From: Bacillus mobilis
GTDB lineage: Bacteria > Bacillota > Bacilli > Bacillales > Bacillaceae_G
NCBI RefSeq assembly: GCF_001884045.1
Contig: NZ_MACF01000142.1
Coordinates: forward strand, 1 to 64,000
Reading direction: 5' to 3'
Length of the DNA stretch: 64,000 bases
The notes under the pieces are model-generated. The model made no database searches. It was not told where the DNA came from and saw nothing but the letters and a program-made list of their open reading frames with translations. A program made the translations under genes and the position numbers. Positions 44,943 through 57,126 of the stretch are shown piece by piece (positions within the stretch are counted from its first letter, which is position 1; every line of letters starts with the position of its first letter).

Positions 44943-45674
44943 CTAACTATCCGTTTTCTTTTTATCAGGTACAACAACACTCCTGCTTCCGTAATAAGTA
45001 GGCACTTCCCCTTGAACAATGCGCGTTGCAATCGGAACATCTTGTTTTACTTTTATTTCTTTCGTATGAAATGGAATAATCACTTGCAACGTTACTTCCA
45101 TCTCCATAATAATTTGAATCGCTGTCGTATTGATCCCGTGCGGTTCAATTTTTTGTTTAATATCCGTATTCACATGACCAATCGTCGTGAAATCAATTGG
45201 AATATCGGGTCCTATATTTCCAAGAAGCGCATTATCCGTTACACGACCAAAAGGAACTGCCATCGTTGCTCCATTTTTTTCAGAAATACCTAGCCCCTTC
45301 AAATCACCTTGTTCTACTTGCTGTAAATATTTTTCTATGTATGTGGTCGTTGATGTTACGATTTCATTTACTTGCTTCGTATTTAAATTAATTGTGGATA
45401 CTTTCCCGTTTTTATCATTTTGCACTTTCATTAATGAATCGACATCAAAACCTTCATTCATTCTATCTTTTACCGCCTTCGTCATAATCGCTGTCGCCAT
45501 CTTATGCGTCTCTACTTCTCCATATTTAAGTAATGTCGGCTGAATGCTACTATTCACAATCCATAATCCTTGCACGAGTAATATAACAAAAAGAATAAAC
45601 GACATAAGCAGTATGTACCGAAAGGAAATAGGCCCCCTTCGAAACCGCGAATTTTTCGAACGAAATATACTCAT
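44943..45674 (-). CDS. yunB: Sporulation protein YunB
   Basis: 243 residues. Basic N-terminus, then one membrane anchor (YILLMSFILFVILLVQGLWI, about residues 21-40). The extracytoplasmic domain has the YunB pattern KMATAIMTKAVKDRMNEG, then ATMAVPFGRVTDNALLGNIGPDI and AIQIIMEMEVTLQVIIPF. A sigma-E-type sporulation protein in B. subtilis. RBS AGGAGG. Confidence 0.92.
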   Translation of the reverse strand: MSIFRSKNSRFRRGPISFRYILLMSFILFVILLVQGLWIVNSSIQPTLLKYGEVETHKMATAIMTKAVKDRMNEGFDVDSLMKVQNDKNGKVSTINLNTKQVNEIVTSTTTYIEKYLQQVEQGDLKGLGISEKNGATMAVPFGRVTDNALLGNIGPDIPIDFTTIGHVNTDIKQKIEPHGINTTAIQIIMEMEVTLQVIIPFHTKEIKVKQDVPIATRIVQGEVPTYYGSRSVVVPDKKKTDS

Positions 45675-45728
45675 AAAAAAACCTCCTTCTTATATCATTT
45701 CTATGCAAGAAGGAGGGACGATATATGC

Positions 45729-46031
45729 TTATCTCATTTTTAATAATGCTTCTTTTCCGATTGTGCCGGCCGTAATACCTAAAGCTTCGGCTTCAATCGT
45801 TACTGATTCTAGCGGTGCTTCAAGAAGCTGTTCAATCGTTCTTACACCAACCGCGCGGCCAGCAATAATTCCTCGATCCCCTAACTTCTCATTTAAAAGA
45901 CCTACATCTAATGCACCGCACATAATATATCCTTTATCGCTCATTACAGCTAGCAAATTTGTCTTTGGAAGTTTGACGCTAACCGCAATAAACGTATAAT
46001 TATCGATTATAATTGGCTCTACATTAACCAT
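45729..46031 (-). CDS. yunC: YunC family protein (DUF1805)
   Basis: 100 residues. Pattern KLPKTNLLAVMSDKGYIMCGALDVGLLNEKLGDRGIIAGRA followed by VRTIEQLLEAPLESVTIEAEALGI. Small cytoplasmic protein of unknown biochemical role. It ends about 55 nt before yunB starts, on the same strand. RBS GAGAGGAGTG. Confidence 0.93.
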   Translation of the reverse strand: MVNVEPIIIDNYTFIAVSVKLPKTNLLAVMSDKGYIMCGALDVGLLNEKLGDRGIIAGRAVGVRTIEQLLEAPLESVTIEAEALGITAGTIGKEALLKMR

Positions 46032-46095
46032 AGTTCACACTCCTCTCTTTCTTATCTGTATGACAAGAGAAAAATGAGTGTTACAAGTAACTAGC

Positions 46096-47511
46096 CTATA
46101 GTTTGACGGAAGATGTATGAGTTATCAACACGTCTGTTAACACATCTCTGAGTAACTCTGGCATATAATATTGTTTGTCAGAAAGTGTGGATAGCTCTGG
46201 GTATAAGTAGCCGAATGTAAACATATCAATCGTTCCTACTGTATATATACGATCTAATTCCAGCGATTCCCCGTTAATCAATACATCTTCGAGTAAAATT
46301 TTATTCCCAGGAATCGTATCTGGAATGACCTCGACACCAGCGTAAATCATTTTCCCCATCACTTTCCCGCGAAATCCAAATCCTTTTACCTCAAGATTCT
46401 CCATATTTGGACGGCGCGCTTTCAAAATAACTTCTCGTAACGTTTTCCCTGGTACTTTTAATAAGCATGGATTAATGGGATGTGGACAAATTCTGTGAAT
46501 ATCTCCGCGCGTCACAACACCTTCATTTAATCCCTCTAATAGCACACCAGCGTTCACCATTCCAATTTCTGCACCACACCACGTTTTCAGCGCATTTGCT
46601 AACATGCGCGAAAATGATGTCTCCTGAAACCAATCGACCGGTAATGCTTCCTTTAAATGAACGACAGGCTCGGCCATAATATGTTTACTTTCTTCCTGCA
46701 GCACTTCAATTGTGGATAACGGTTTGCTATAAGCACCTAAACGTTCTGTCTTAATCGCTCTACCGTCTGTTTTCAACAGCTTCTTCGTCTCTTTATCCAC
46801 AGTAAGCTGGACGTGCCCAACGTAACGTCCCCACTTTTCACAACAACAAAGTAACGTATTATTCATAAGAACGCCTCGCTCAAATAAATGGTGCGTATGT
46901 GCACCTAAAATAACATCTATATCATAATGCTCTGCCATATACTCATCCATGCTTTTTCCAAGGTGAGAAAGGACAACCGTAATATGAGCCTCATCTCGCA
47001 CTTCTTCTAAAATAGACTCTAAATGGATAAGCGGATCTTCAATATGCCAATCGAGCATATGATAAAACTCTGGATACGCTACCGTTAATCCGATAAAAGC
47101 AATCGTAATCCCATCTGTCGTTGTATGTAATTTATAAGGCTTTGCCCACTCCGGACGTACCCCTTCTTTTTTAAATAAATTCGCGACGAGCACCTCAAAT
47201 CCAGCATCATCATATAGACGATTCAAATGCTCCTTGGCTAACGTAATTCCTTCATTATTTCCGATCGTTACATAATCATATAGCGCCTCATTCAAAAGCT
47301 TCGTATTGCCAAGTCCATTCGTCGCTTCCGAAATACTATGAAAACGATCCACATGATCGCCGATATCAACCGTCAAAACGGTCTCTCCCGCTTCCTGTCT
47401 TCGCTTTTTCTCTCCTTGTACAAACCGAGAAATTTGCGGCCAATTTTCAAAATGACTATGTATATCGTTTGTATGATAAAGGTGGATGATTGTTTCTTTA
47501 TTTATATTCAG
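46096..47511 (-). CDS. yunD: Metallophosphoesterase/5'-nucleotidase YunD, probable CTG start
   Basis: 471 residues if it begins at the CTG at 47511, 8 nt after GAGAGGAGG. The first ATG/GTG/TTG in frame is a TTG at 47376, but the metal-binding motif YHTNDIHSHFENW lies upstream of that, so the true start must be CTG (or another non-standard codon). Other metal-site motifs: TVDIGDHVDR, TIGNNEGI, VVLSHLGKS and LGAHTHHLFE. The C-terminal 5'-nucleotidase domain holds MVNAGVLLEGL. Cytoplasmic (no signal). Confidence 0.9.
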   Translation of the reverse strand: MNINKETIIHLYHTNDIHSHFENWPQISRFVQGEKKRRQEAGETVLTVDIGDHVDRFHSISEATNGLGNTKLLNEALYDYVTIGNNEGITLAKEHLNRLYDDAGFEVLVANLFKKEGVRPEWAKPYKLHTTTDGITIAFIGLTVAYPEFYHMLDWHIEDPLIHLESILEEVRDEAHITVVLSHLGKSMDEYMAEHYDIDVILGAHTHHLFERGVLMNNTLLCCCEKWGRYVGHVQLTVDKETKKLLKTDGRAIKTERLGAYSKPLSTIEVLQEESKHIMAEPVVHLKEALPVDWFQETSFSRMLANALKTWCGAEIGMVNAGVLLEGLNEGVVTRGDIHRICPHPINPCLLKVPGKTLREVILKARRPNMENLEVKGFGFRGKVMGKMIYAGVEVIPDTIPGNKILLEDVLINGESLELDRIYTVGTIDMFTFGYLYPELSTLSDKQYYMPELLRDVLTDVLITHTSSVKL

Positions 47512-47902
47512 AGAAAAAACCTCCTCTCAGTTCCTTACTGCCATTTACGCTACGCGTACGCAATAATCCTGTAAATACTTTTCGTCTTTTCTTGCTATTT
47601 TACATTGTACTCGCATTGAGGGAAAAAGCAAAAGATTGCCCTTTTTGATAGGAAAACTTTTTCTAGTTTGTGGAAGGGTTTTAGGTGGAGGAGGTGTTTT
47701 TTTGTGGTTGGGGTTCGGGAGGGGGGATTTGTCAAAAAGTTTAACCGAGTTTTTTATGTTTGTTTTTCTGAGTGGTTTAGCGAGCAATTTGGTGGATTCT
47801 CCAATGGGGTTTGTCAGTATCTTCGCCTTACTTCCAGTCGTTCTCTTTTCATATAAAATGTTGCGGGGTATATGAAGAATTTCTTTTGTCTTACTTTGTC
47901 AA
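47512..47902. other. Intergenic, T/G-skewed stretch, no firm gene
   Basis: Bases about 47640-47780 are strongly T/G-biased on the plus strand (runs such as GGTGGAGGAGGTG and GGGAGGGGGG), unlike flanking DNA. Overlapping short frames there encode hydrophobic peptides, but their reading frames conflict and none is recognisable. Origin unknown. Confidence 0.4.
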
Positions 47903-48000
47903 TAAGTCGATATTCCTTGTCGAATCGTCGATATATTGAAATAATCGCCGATATATTCCGAGTTATCGTCGATATATTTGAAAAATCGCTGATATATTTA
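47903..48000 (-). repeat. Array of ATATATCGACGATT-type units (copy 2, opposite orientation)
   Basis: Four units with TCGTCGATATATT-like cores, 23-26 bp apart. Bases 47903-47936 exactly reverse-complement 15939-15972. It lies downstream of the suf operon terminator. Confidence 0.75.
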
Positions 48001-48067
48001 ACTGAACACCCGCCTGGGTATCCCAGCCTGACCTGATCTACACTGAACCCAACCCAAGCACAACATA

Positions 48068-48097
48068 AAAAAGCGCCCTGCATAGCAGGCCGCTTCC
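48068..48097 (-). terminator. suf operon terminator
   Basis: GCGGCCTGC / GCAGGGCGC with a loop TAT (minus-strand reading) and U6. Confidence 0.85.
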
Positions 48098-48107
48098 ACT
48101 TTAAATA

Positions 48108-49505
48108 TTAACCAATAGAACCTTCCATCTCAAACTTGATTAGGCGGTTCATTTCAACTGCGTATTCCATTGGAAGTTCGCGAGTGAATGGCTCAATGAA
48201 GCCCATTACGATCATTTCTGTAGCTTCTTGCTCAGAAATACCGCGGCTCATTAGGTAGAATAATTGTTCTTCTGATACTTTCGATACTTTTGCTTCGTGC
48301 TCAAGTGAAACGTAATCGTTTTTGATTTCGTTGTAAGGAATTGTATCAGATGTAGATTGGTTATCCATGATTAACGTGTCACACTCGATGTTAGAGCGAG
48401 AGTTCTTCGCTTTTGGTCCGAAGTGTACGATACCACGGTAAGTTACTTTACCACCATGCTTCGCAATCGATTTAGAAACGATTGTTGAAGACGTGTTTGG
48501 TGCTAAGTGAATCATTTTCGCACCAGCATCTTGGTGTTGGCCTTTACCAGCAATCGCGATAGATAATGTTAAACCACGAGCGCCTTCGCCTTTTAAGATA
48601 ACTGCTGGGTACTTCATCGTTAATTTAGATCCAATGTTACCGTCAATCCATTCCATCGTTGCGTTTTCTTCACAAACCGCACGTTTTGTAACTAGGTTGT
48701 ATACGTTGTTCGCCCAGTTTTGGATTGTTGTATAACGGCAATATGCATCTTTCTTAATGATGATTTCTACTACCGCACTGTGAAGTGAGTTAGTCGTGTA
48801 AACAGGTGCTGTACAACCTTCTACGTAGTGTACGTGTGCGCCTTCGTCTACGATGATAAGCGTACGCTCGAATTGTCCCATATTTTCAGAGTTAATACGG
48901 AAATACGCTTGAAGTGGTGTATCCACTTTAATACCTTTTGGAACGTAGATGAATGATCCACCAGACCAAACTGCAGAGTTTAATGCAGAGAATTTGTTGT
49001 CTGTTGGTGGGATTACTTTTCCGAAATGCTCACGGAAAATATCTTCGTTCTCTTTTAATGCGCTATCTGTATCTTTGAAGACGATTCCTAGAGCTTCTAG
49101 GTCTTCTTTCATGTTGTGGTATACAACTTCAGATTCGTACTGTGCAGATACACCAGCTAAATATTTTTGCTCAGCTTCTGGAATACCTAATTTATCAAAT
49201 GTTGCTTTAATTTCATCAGGTACTTCATCCCAAGACTTCTCAGATTTCTCAGATGGTTTTACGTAGTACGTAATTTCATCGAAATCTAAGTCGTTTAAGT
49301 CGCCGCCCCATTGTGGCATTGGCATTTCATAGAACTTATCCAGTGATTTTAAACGGAAGTCTAACATCCACTGTGGTTCTTCTTTCATACGTGAAATCTC
49401 TTCAACGATCTCTTTTGTTAAACCGCGTCCAGCACGGAAAATCGAAACGTCTTTGTCTTTGAAACCATATTTATAATCGCCGATATCTGGCAGTTGCTTC
49501 GCCAT
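48108..49505 (-). CDS. sufB: Fe-S cluster assembly protein SufB
   Basis: 465 residues, full length. Motifs: [13 protein letters not shown] at the start; LKKNEDIF-type central helices; [38 protein letters not shown], with the essential cysteine; and [17 protein letters not shown] at the C-terminus. With SufC and SufD it forms the SufBC2D scaffold on which clusters are built. Last gene of the operon. Confidence 0.97.
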   Translation of the reverse strand: MAKQLPDIGDYKYGFKDKDVSIFRAGRGLTKEIVEEISRMKEEPQWMLDFRLKSLDKFYEMPMPQWGGDLNDLDFDEITYYVKPSEKSEKSWDEVPDEIKATFDKLGIPEAEQKYLAGVSAQYESEVVYHNMKEDLEALGIVFKDTDSALKENEDIFREHFGKVIPPTDNKFSALNSAVWSGGSFIYVPKGIKVDTPLQAYFRINSENMGQFERTLIIVDEGAHVHYVEGCTAPVYTTNSLHSAVVEIIIKKDAYCRYTTIQNWANNVYNLVTKRAVCEENATMEWIDGNIGSKLTMKYPAVILKGEGARGLTLSIAIAGKGQHQDAGAKMIHLAPNTSSTIVSKSIAKHGGKVTYRGIVHFGPKAKNSRSNIECDTLIMDNQSTSDTIPYNEIKNDYVSLEHEAKVSKVSEEQLFYLMSRGISEQEATEMIVMGFIEPFTRELPMEYAVEMNRLIKFEMEGSIG

Positions 49506-49553
49506 GTTGGTGTGTCCCTCCTTAGATAACCTCGTTTTTAGGAACCTTTAACA

Positions 49554-52487
<2,934 letters not shown>

Positions 52488-52502
52488 GTTTATGCTCCTC
52501 TC

Positions 52503-53288
52503 TTACGCTTCTTGCTCTGTTGTTTCGTCTTCAATACCTAATTCTTTTTTAATCCAGTCATAACCTTCAGCTTCTAGACGTTGTGCAAGCTCAGGGCCAC
52601 CAGATTTAACGATACGACCGTTCATCATAACGTGAACGAAGTCTGGAGTGATGTAGTTTAATAAACGTTGGTAATGCGTAATCATTAGGCAACCGAACTC
52701 TTCGCCGCGCATTTGGTTAATACCTTTAGATACAACTTTTAATGCATCGATATCAAGACCTGAGTCGATTTCATCTAAGATTGCGATTTTTGGCTCAATC
52801 ATCATTAATTGAAGAATTTCGTTACGTTTTTTCTCTCCACCAGAGAAACCTTCGTTTAAGTAACGTTGTGCCATTTCTGGATCCATTTCTAGGAATTCCA
52901 TGTTTTTATCTAATGTACGGATAAATTTCATAAGAGAAATTTCATCGCCTTCTTCACGACGTGCGTTAATTGCAGAACGTAAGAAGTCAGCGTTTGTTAC
53001 TCCGCTAATTTCACTTGGATATTGCATTGCTAGGAATAGACCTGCTTGTGCGCGCTCATCTACTTCCATTTCTAATACATCTTCACCGTCGATGATGATG
53101 CTACCTTCTGTTACTTCATACTTTGGGTGACCCATAATCGCAGAAGATAAAGTTGATTTACCTGTTCCGTTAGGTCCCATAATTGCGTGGATTTCTCCAC
53201 CTTTTACTTCAAGGTTTACACCTTTTAAAATTTCTTTGCCATCAATTGATACGTGTAAGTCTTTAACCGTTAATGTAGAACCAGCCAT
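52503..53288 (-). CDS. sufC: Fe-S cluster assembly ATPase SufC
   Basis: 261 residues. ABC-type ATPase: Walker A IMGPNGTGKSTLSSAI, signature FSGGEKKRNEILQL, Walker B IAILDEIDSGLD and H-loop LMITHYQRLL. First gene of sufCDSUB. A leader with direct TGAGAAT repeats lies upstream. Confidence 0.97.
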   Translation of the reverse strand: MAGSTLTVKDLHVSIDGKEILKGVNLEVKGGEIHAIMGPNGTGKSTLSSAIMGHPKYEVTEGSIIIDGEDVLEMEVDERAQAGLFLAMQYPSEISGVTNADFLRSAINARREEGDEISLMKFIRTLDKNMEFLEMDPEMAQRYLNEGFSGGEKKRNEILQLMMIEPKIAILDEIDSGLDIDALKVVSKGINQMRGEEFGCLMITHYQRLLNYITPDFVHVMMNGRIVKSGGPELAQRLEAEGYDWIKKELGIEDETTEQEA

Positions 53289-53343
53289 CTCAATACCTCC
53301 ATTAATCCTATATATACATTTTAAAAATTCCTAAAACGTTCAT

Positions 53344-53369
53344 ATTCTCATTTTATTCTCATTCTAATC
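53344..53369 (-). promoter_or_regulatory. Direct TGAGAAT repeats upstream of sufC
   Basis: Read on the minus strand, AGAATGAGAAT is followed directly by AAAATGAGAAT. Each TGAGAAT differs by one base from the TGATAAT half-site of Bacillus Fur-family boxes. It could bind Fur, PerR or the SufR-like protein; no assignment is possible from sequence alone. Confidence 0.35.
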
Positions 53370-53489
53370 TTATATCAAATAAAATGATATCGCAAACGAC
53401 GAAAAAAAGTAACAATTTTTTCACAAATGTATATAAGTATTTCCTTTACATCTTTCTATGATACACCTTTCTTCTTATTTATATAAAGA

Positions 53490-53519
53490 AAAAAGGACTG
53501 GTAATTTTCCAGTCCTTTC
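53490..53519 (-). terminator. Terminator after the metQ remnant
   Basis: GGACTGG / CCAGTCC around AAAATTA, with a U6 tract on the minus strand. Confidence 0.85.
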
Positions 53520-53526
53520 CTCATAT

Positions 53527-53694
53527 TTATTCACTTACCGGAAGTACAGCACCTTTATATTCTTTATTAATAAAGTCTTGAATTTCTTTTGAATGCAGTA
53601 CTTCTACTAATTCTTTAATTTCTTTTTTCTTCTCGTCACCTTTACGAACTGCAATAATATTTGCGTACGGAGAGTCTGATCCTTCAATCGCAAT
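53527..53694 (-). pseudogene. C-terminal fragment of a second metQ
   Basis: 56 codons without a start. It begins at the last base of the metQ stop (overlap at 53694) and reads IAIEGSDSPYANIIAVRKG, then EVLHSKEIQDFINKEYKGA, ending VLPVSE. This parallels the final ~55 residues of the intact MetQ. The junction looks like an unequal-crossover deletion between tandem metQ copies. No RBS or start; presumably not translated. Confidence 0.85.
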
Positions 53695-54506
53695 TATTCT
53701 TTTACAGGAACAACTGCCCCTTTATATTCTTTAGTAATAAAGTCTTCAATTTCTTTTGAATGTAATACTTCTACAAGCTCTTTAATTGCTTTTTTATCTT
53801 TATCACCTTTACGAACCACTAATACGTTTGCGTATGGAGAATCATCGCCTTCAATTGCAATTGCATCTTTTTCTGGGTTTAATTTCGCATCAATTGCATA
53901 GTTCGAGTTAATTAAAACAGCGTCGCCTTCTTTATTGTTATACACTTGTGGTAACAAACCAGGCTCAATATCCGTTTTGAACTTTAAGTTTTTCGGATTA
54001 TCTGCAATATCTTTTGGAGTTGCACTAACTGGATCTACTCCGTCTTTAATTTTTAAAATGCCTTCTTTTTGTAAAATTGCTAAACCACGTCCATGGTCAG
54101 TAACGGAATTACTCATAATAATTGTCGCCCCGTCTGGAAGCTCTTTTAAGCTCTTATATTTTTGAGAATATACACCAATTGGTTCTAAATGAATTTTTCC
54201 TGCAATTTCAAAATCGTATTTTTTATCTTTTATTTCTTTTTCTAAATACGGAATGTGCTGGAAGTAGTTTGCATCTAAATCCTTATCCGCTAACGATTTA
54301 TTTGGTAACACGTAGTCTTGGAATTTTTTAATTTCTAACTCAATTCCTTTTTTCTCTAATAAAGGTTTAGCCTTTTCTAAAATAACCGCATGCGGCACGT
54401 TAGAAGCCCCTACAACTAGTTTCTTTTCATCTTTATCTTTCCCGCCACAAGCTGCTAACCCAAAAATTGAAGTTGAAATAAGTGCTGTAAGTAATAATTT
54501 TTTCAT
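53694..54506 (-). CDS. metQ: Methionine ABC transporter substrate-binding lipoprotein
   Basis: 270 residues from the ATG at 54506 (GGAGG 9 nt upstream; an earlier ATG abuts the RBS). Lipoprotein signal FGLAACGG (Cys at about residue 20). NlpA/MetQ family: VGASNVPHAVILEKAKPLLE, then LDANYFQHIPYLEKEI, and TDIEPGLLPQVYNNKEGDAVLINSNYA. Binds D/L-methionine outside the membrane. Confidence 0.95.
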   Translation of the reverse strand: MKKLLLTALISTSIFGLAACGGKDKDEKKLVVGASNVPHAVILEKAKPLLEKKGIELEIKKFQDYVLPNKSLADKDLDANYFQHIPYLEKEIKDKKYDFEIAGKIHLEPIGVYSQKYKSLKELPDGATIIMSNSVTDHGRGLAILQKEGILKIKDGVDPVSATPKDIADNPKNLKFKTDIEPGLLPQVYNNKEGDAVLINSNYAIDAKLNPEKDAIAIEGDDSPYANVLVVRKGDKDKKAIKELVEVLHSKEIEDFITKEYKGAVVPVKE

Positions 54507-54530
54507 TTGAAACATCCTCCCGTTTTTTTA

Positions 54531-55196
54531 TTATCGTTTATCTATTCGAACCGTTACACGATCACCAATCCACTGAATGAAAAATACAACTAGTAATACA
54601 CAAATTGTCGCAACGATTGTTACATCGTTATTTCCTCGTTGGAATCCTTCTAAATATGCAAGTGTTCCAAGGCCACCAGCACCAACAACTCCCGCCATTG
54701 CTGTATAGCCTACTAAAGCAATTGTCGTAACTGTAATGCCAGATACTAATGCTGGTAATGATTCTGGAATTAGCACTTTTAAAATAATTGTGCTTGTTTT
54801 TGCTCCCATCGCTTTTGAAGCTTCGATTACACCTTTATCAATTTCACGAAGTGCAATTTCAACCATTCTCGCGTAAAATGGTGCCGCTCCAATAATTAAA
54901 GCCGGCAGTGCTGCACTCGCTCCAAGAATTGTTCCAAGCAGAATCTTTGTGAATGGGATTAATAAAATGATTAAAATGATGAACGGTATCGAACGGAATA
55001 TATTTACGAACGCTCCAATCGCTGTGTTAACCGTCTTGTTTTCCCATAAATTATCTTTCGCTGTCATAAAGAGTAACAATCCTAAAATTAGTCCTAAAAC
55101 AAATGTCGCAAGAGCTGCGATTGCCGTCATATATAACGTTTCACCAGTTGCTTCTAACATTTGATTCCAATCAACATTTGCGAGTAATTTATCCAT
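54531..55196 (-). CDS. metP: Methionine ABC transporter permease
   Basis: 221 residues, five to six hydrophobic segments. MetI-type coupling motif EASKAMGAKTSTIILKVLIPESLPALVSG (about residues 126-154). Overlaps the metN stop by 8 nt. Name follows B. subtilis metP (metI in E. coli). Confidence 0.95.
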   Translation of the reverse strand: MDKLLANVDWNQMLEATGETLYMTAIAALATFVLGLILGLLLFMTAKDNLWENKTVNTAIGAFVNIFRSIPFIILIILLIPFTKILLGTILGASAALPALIIGAAPFYARMVEIALREIDKGVIEASKAMGAKTSTIILKVLIPESLPALVSGITVTTIALVGYTAMAGVVGAGGLGTLAYLEGFQRGNNDVTIVATICVLLVVFFIQWIGDRVTVRIDKR

Positions 55197-56214
55197 GTGC
55201 GATCACCTCCAGCTCTACTTGATCTTGATGTATTCCCTCTATTGCTTGCTGAATCGCCGTTTCCTCACCATTTAAATGAACAACTAAACTACCGTAAGAA
55301 CCGTTATTCGTTTGTGCGATATTTCCTTGCAAAATGCTAACTTCTATATCACTGCGTTGCATTAATCTTTGAAGTACTGGTCTTTCTACAGCTTCACCGA
55401 TAAACTGCAAACGAACGACTTTACCATCTGGATACTTTTCAATTAAACTTTCAATCGTTTCATTTGTATCTTCAGAATCCGTTAACTGCTGTACGAATCG
55501 TTTCGTAATGTCTTTCTGCGGATTACGGAATACATCAAGTACTGGACCCGTCTCTACAATCTTTCCTTTTTCCATTACCGCCACTCGATTACAAATCTTT
55601 CGAATCACGTGCATCTCGTGTGTAATAAGTACAATTGTTAAACCGAGACGCTTATTAATATCTAATAATAAATCTAAAATTTGATCTGTCGTTTCTGGAT
55701 CAAGAGCTGATGTTGCCTCATCACATAAAAGCACTTGCGGGTTGTTAGCTAACGCTCTTGCAATACCAACGCGTTGCTTTTGTCCTCCGCTCAGCTGAGA
55801 TGGATACGCGTCTCCTCTTCCTTCTAAACCAACGAGATGAATTAACTCATCAACGCGTTTTCTTCTCGCTGCCCTATCAACACCTGCAATTTCAAGTGGG
55901 AATTCAATATTTTCACGTACAGTTCGTGACCAAAGTAAGTTGAAATGCTGGAAAATCATTCCGATTTCTTGCCTTGCCTTACGAAGTTCACTTCCTGTAA
56001 TTGCTGAAATCACACGATTTGCAATTGTAATTTGGCCTGAAGTTGGTTTCTCTAGCTGATTGAATAATCTGATTAACGAACTTTTCCCAGCCCCACTATA
56101 TCCGATAACACCAAATATTTCGCCTTTGTCTATTTTTAAATTGGCATTATCTACAGCAGTGACATCACCGCTTTTTGCTTTATATATTTTCTTTACATTC
56201 TCTAATAGAATCAT
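55189..56214 (-). CDS. metN: Methionine ABC transporter ATP-binding protein
   Basis: 341 residues. ATPase domain: Walker A GYSGAGKSSLIR, signature LSGGQKQRVGIARA, Walker B LLCDEATSALDP. The C-terminal NIL (ACT-like) domain, about residues 260-340 (VRLQFIGEAVERPVLQRL), binds methionine and lowers transport when it is abundant. RBS AGGGGTG. Controlled by the SAM riboswitch upstream. Confidence 0.96.
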   Translation of the reverse strand: MILLENVKKIYKAKSGDVTAVDNANLKIDKGEIFGVIGYSGAGKSSLIRLFNQLEKPTSGQITIANRVISAITGSELRKARQEIGMIFQHFNLLWSRTVRENIEFPLEIAGVDRAARRKRVDELIHLVGLEGRGDAYPSQLSGGQKQRVGIARALANNPQVLLCDEATSALDPETTDQILDLLLDINKRLGLTIVLITHEMHVIRKICNRVAVMEKGKIVETGPVLDVFRNPQKDITKRFVQQLTDSEDTNETIESLIEKYPDGKVVRLQFIGEAVERPVLQRLMQRSDIEVSILQGNIAQTNNGSYGSLVVHLNGEETAIQQAIEGIHQDQVELEVIAHG

Positions 56215-56326
56215 GGTGTATCACCCCTTTTTTATTTGGATCGACTCCGCAATTTTTTATGTTTAATGCGTGTAGTCCACCGTTATCACTACTTTTATTA
56301 TTTGAATGTCCTCCACATTCAAACAA

Positions 56327-56501
56327 TAAAAAAACCTTTCCGCTTTAGAGAAGCAGAAAGGTTTATATGCGTATATAACAACATTATCCCTCTCTCTCAT
56401 CTCTCAAAGCATTTGCTTTGCAGGAATTGGCACCATTTCAACATAAGTTGACGGTTGCCGGGCTTCACAGGGCACAGTCCCTCCACCTCTCTTGATAAGA
56501 G
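56327..56501 (-). promoter_or_regulatory. SAM-I (S-box) riboswitch with terminator, upstream of metNPQ
   Basis: On the minus strand from 56501: CTCTTATCAAGAGAGGTGGA, then GGGACTGTGCCC, then GAAGCCCGGCAACC, the canonical SAM-I core. It is followed by the ATGGTGCCAATTCCTGC segment and, at 56327-56363, a terminator stem AAACCTTTC / GAAAGGTTT with U7. High SAM should terminate transcription before metN. A further hairpin (TTTGAATGT / ACATTCAAA, 56301-56323) lies between terminator and metN. Confidence 0.95.
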
Positions 56502-56626
56502 AAATCAGATTACATTTTCGTCTGATTTGTAATTTATGAAATTGTCTATATTTTATGAATTGAATTGTATCAATATCCACACACCATGTCAACAGAAATT
56601 TTCGTAAAAAATGAAACTTCAGAATT

Positions 56627-56971
56627 TTAAGCACCTACTGACATCGGTTTACATATATGAAACATCGATTCGACTAATAGCATCGTTCGGTATGTTCCCG
56701 AATATTGCACACGTCCATCGTTCATTAACATTTGCAACCTTACATTGCCGTTCACCAATTGTTTTACATCTTCTTCATCTACACAAACGATTTGCTCCGT
56801 TCCTCTTTCCTCATGTAGCAGCTCTATATAATCCCTTGAAATTTGTAGCGAACAACTTTCATCTCCAAAACGGAAATTAACCGTTTTTTCTCCTTGTCTT
56901 AAAAGCGGCTCTAAATGATATTGACCATTAGCGTAATTTACAAATGATTGCAGCAAAGAATATAATTTCAC
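56627..56971 (-). CDS. yusD: YusD-like protein (SCP-2-like)
   Basis: 114 residues, GTG start. Family is weak by sequence: EKTVNFRFGDESCSLQI, then VCVDEEDVKQLVNGNVRLQ, then the C-terminal YRTMLLVESMFHIC. The SCP-2 sterol-transfer-like pattern and the position between metNPQ and yusE support the name YusD. Role unknown. Confidence 0.6.
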   Translation of the reverse strand: MKLYSLLQSFVNYANGQYHLEPLLRQGEKTVNFRFGDESCSLQISRDYIELLHEERGTEQIVCVDEEDVKQLVNGNVRLQMLMNDGRVQYSGTYRTMLLVESMFHICKPMSVGA

Positions 56972-57076
56972 CCTAAATCACATCCTTCATATCACTTTCT
57001 ATTACACATACCATTCCCTCTCACTAAAGAGCAATCCTGTTACTTTCGCTCGACAAATACTGTAACCACACTGCCT

Positions 57077-57126
57077 CTCGACATATTTCCCGAGAAATAT
57101 GTCGAGGCGGCAAAAACTTTGCCGCC
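57077..57126 (-). terminator. Two consecutive hairpins after yusE
   Basis: CTCGACATATTTC / GAAATATGTCGAG (57077-57089 and 57094-57106) and GGCGGCAAA / TTTGCCGCC (57106-57114 and 57118-57126) share a base at 57106. The second overlaps the yusE stop. Neither has a typical U tract, so they may stabilise the 3' end rather than terminate. Confidence 0.55.

Noticed and set aside
47374-47411. Apparent frameshift in the 5' part of yunD
   Set aside because: On careful re-reading the frame is continuous from 47511; the impression came from misreading GGAGAG as GGAG. The odd point is the start codon, not a frameshift.
47636-47875. 79-codon plus-strand frame in the T/G-rich stretch
   Set aside because: No proper RBS for its start, conflicts with an alternative frame, and no recognisable domain.
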